Part shown: piece by piece, positions 6,972 to 7,899 of the stretch
Position numbering within the stretch: the first letter of the stretch is position 1
Layout: each line of letters opens with the position of its first letter
Assembly: GCA_964496245.1 (NCBI GenBank)
Contig: CAZBZG010000224.1
Span: 1 to 7,899, forward strand
Reading direction: 5' to 3'
Length of the DNA: 7,899 nucleotides
Origin: CAZBZG01 sp964496245
GTDB taxonomy: Bacteria > Planctomycetota > SZUA-567
Notes under the pieces: generated by a model
Database searches by the model: none
Seen by the model: the letters and a program-made list of their open reading frames with translations, nothing else
What the model was told of the DNA's origin: nothing
Program-made: the position numbers and the translations under genes

Positions 6972-6977
6972 AGGAGG
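6972..6977 (+). promoter_or_regulatory. Ribosome binding site of the phosphoesterase, unusually close to the start
   Basis: A full AGGAGG ends 2 nt before the ATG at 6980; 5-9 nt is usual. A second purine-rich GGGAGG (6961-6966) lies 13 nt away. Either may be used. No better in-frame start exists before the essential DxH motif. Confidence 0.45.
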
Positions 6978-6979
6978 CC

Positions 6980-7798
6980 ATGGCCCGGCCGGTTCGTCTC
7001 GCGCATCTCTCCGATCCCCACCTCGCGCGGCCGCTTCCGTGGGCGGCGGCCAACCCGAAGCGCATCCTGGGGCGCCTCAACTGGCTGCTGCGCCGGTCCC
7101 GCTGCCACCAGCCCGCGCGGTTCGCGCGGGCTGTCGACGTTTTGCTTGCGGCGGCTCCGGACGTGGTGCTGGTGACCGGCGACTTGGGACAGACCGGCTT
7201 GGCCGAGGAGATCGACGAGGCGCGCAAGCAGCTGGAGCGCTTTTCGGCGCAGGGCGTCCCCGTGCTGCTCGTGAGCGGAAACCATGAGCATTACGGCCGG
7301 GACAGCGCTTCGCACGAAGCCTTTGCGCGGGCCCGGGAGGCCCTGCGGCTGGAGCGCCGGCCGGATGCCTGCGGGATCGTGCGCCTCGGCGGTATCGAGA
7401 TCGTATTGCTCGACCAGGGTCGGCCCACCTCCGTCTTCGAGGCGTGGGGCGAAGTATCCGACGACGTTCGGCGATGCCTGTCCGAGCGCTTCGCGACCGA
7501 TTCGCGGCCAGAGGCGGGGCGGGTTGCCGCGGGCCACTATCCTTTCGGCCTGCCCTCCGGGCGTCCGATTCCCCGCCCCTACGCGCTGCGGGGCGCGGAC
7601 GAGCTGCGGGCGCTTCTGCAGAAGGGCGGTGTGCGAGCCTATTTCTGCGGACACCTCCACCAGGCCTTCACGCGCCAGCTTTTCGCCGGCTGCACGCAGT
7701 ACTGCGCGGGATCGGTGACTGCCGCCGGTCGGCCGCGCTGCTTCGCCTGCGGGCCTGACGGGGTCGAAGAGCTGGCGTTGCCGGCCGCGGCCCCATGA
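6980..7798 (+). CDS. Calcineurin-like metallophosphoesterase
   Basis: This 272-residue protein has the complete metal-ligand set of the calcineurin-like phosphoesterase superfamily: SDPH (D12, H14), TGD (D68), SGNHEH (N101, H102), GHYPF (H186) and FCGHLH (H225, H227). It should be an active two-metal hydrolase acting on a phosphomonoester or diester. There is no signal peptide, so it is probably cytoplasmic. The insert KRILGRLNWLLRR (28-40) between the first two motifs is a basic, amphipathic stretch that could contact a membrane or nucleic acid (inference). The substrate cannot be read from sequence: relatives include cyclic-nucleotide phosphodiesterases (CpdA), UDP-diacylglucosamine pyrophosphatases (LpxH, LpxG) and nucleases. 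The ATG at 6980 is forced by the position of the first motif. AGGAGG (6972-6977) lies only 2 nt before it, unusually close. The gene follows the Ig/TPR gene by 51 bp on the same strand, with no evident terminator or promoter between, so co-transcription is likely. Confidence 0.93.
   Translation: MARPVRLAHLSDPHLARPLPWAAANPKRILGRLNWLLRRSRCHQPARFARAVDVLLAAAPDVVLVTGDLGQTGLAEEIDEARKQLERFSAQGVPVLLVSGNHEHYGRDSASHEAFARAREALRLERRPDACGIVRLGGIEIVLLDQGRPTSVFEAWGEVSDDVRRCLSERFATDSRPEAGRVAAGHYPFGLPSGRPIPRPYALRGADELRALLQKGGVRAYFCGHLHQAFTRQLFAGCTQYCAGSVTAAGRPRCFACGPDGVEELALPAAAP
7109..7133 (+). repeat. Perfect 11-bp inverted repeat with a 3-nt loop inside the phosphoesterase gene
   Basis: CAGCCCGCGCG (7109-7119) and CGCGCGGGCTG (7123-7133) are exact reverse complements around GTT. 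The arms are nearly all G and C, so the mRNA hairpin would be very stable. It encodes QPARFARAV at about residues 44-52. It lacks a following T run, so it is not a standard terminator. Confidence 0.8.
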
Positions 7799-7899
7799 AT
7801 CCGGGAGGGACGGCCCGCGGCCGACGGCACCTGCTTTCGTATTTGGCCTGGTTCAGATTCGGGTAACACATGAAGGGTGCAGTTTGTAGCACAGGCACT
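7799..7899. other. Right-edge non-coding stretch
   Basis: After the phosphoesterase stop, G+C falls noticeably from about 7830. A 5-bp GC hairpin (CGGCC 7811-7815, GGCCG 7819-7823) has no T run directly after it, so it is at best a weak terminator. An ATG at 7870 stays open for ten codons to the window end but has no clear ribosome binding site. Confidence 0.4.

Noticed and set aside
5312..7660. A 782-codon open frame on the minus strand opposite the Ig/TPR and phosphoesterase genes
   Set aside because: It runs antisense through two genes with clear motifs and lacks any recognisable domain. Long antisense frames are expected in GC-rich DNA.
7811..7823. GC hairpin after the phosphoesterase as a terminator
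   Set aside because: The stem is only 5 bp with a 3-nt loop, and no T run follows directly.
7877..7892. GTGC...GCAC around AGTTTGTA, resembling a tRNA D-arm at the right edge
   Set aside because: The D-loop lacks the GG pair, there is no U at the position expected before the stem, and the rest of any tRNA would lie beyond the window. The stem is only 4 bp.
7870..7899. Start of a possible next gene (ATG, ten open codons to the end)
   Set aside because: There is no clear ribosome binding site, and it is far too short to judge.

Overview
The window is GC-rich (by eye well above 60% G+C), densely coding bacterial DNA. It holds five protein-coding genes, one of them cut by the left edge, and one sizeable intergenic region. 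I see no rRNA, convincing tRNA, CRISPR array, insertion sequence or phage gene. The gene set suggests a free-living, probably anaerobic or fermentative Gram-negative lineage: an exported Ig-like/TPR protein, a PEP-synthase-like ATP-grasp protein with an unusual C-terminal half, and an NAD-type glutamate dehydrogenase. The Planctomycetota/PVC group or a nearby uncultured phylum is a plausible home, but that is a low-confidence inference because no taxonomic marker gene is present.

Layout. From 1 to 1460 (+) lies the C-terminal 485 residues of a PEP/pyruvate-binding (PPDK_N, ATP-grasp) protein, which ends tail to tail with the next unit. From 3810 down to 1479 (-) lies a probable two-gene operon: an amine dehydrogenase of the 2,4-diaminopentanoate dehydrogenase family (3810-2779), then glutamate dehydrogenase (2717-1479). 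From 3811 to 4222 lies a divergent intergenic region with a good sigma70-like promoter for the minus operon (TTGTCA-N17-TAGGAT), a weaker candidate for the plus genes (TTGCGC-N17-TATGCT), and a near-palindrome just after the predicted plus start site. From 4223 to 6928 (+) lies a 901-residue exported protein made of four Ig-like repeats in an A-B-A-B order, a Pro/Glu/Lys-rich linker and a TPR domain. From 6980 to 7798 (+) lies a calcineurin-like metallophosphoesterase, probably co-transcribed. The last 101 bases are non-coding as far as I can tell.

How the genes may work together. The minus operon joins two enzymes whose families both carry out NAD(P)-linked oxidative deamination, so it probably serves amino-acid or diamine breakdown, or ammonia exchange through glutamate. 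The plus-strand pair gives no clear pathway. The exported protein looks like a protein-binding scaffold, and the phosphoesterase has all its metal ligands but no identifiable substrate.

The most interesting observations are the ATP-grasp protein without the usual phosphohistidine and PEP domains, the alternating Ig-like repeats that each carry an Asp-box-like motif, the dehydrogenase pair with no other ornithine-pathway gene in view, and an 11-bp perfect hairpin inside the phosphoesterase gene. None of these proves a new system.
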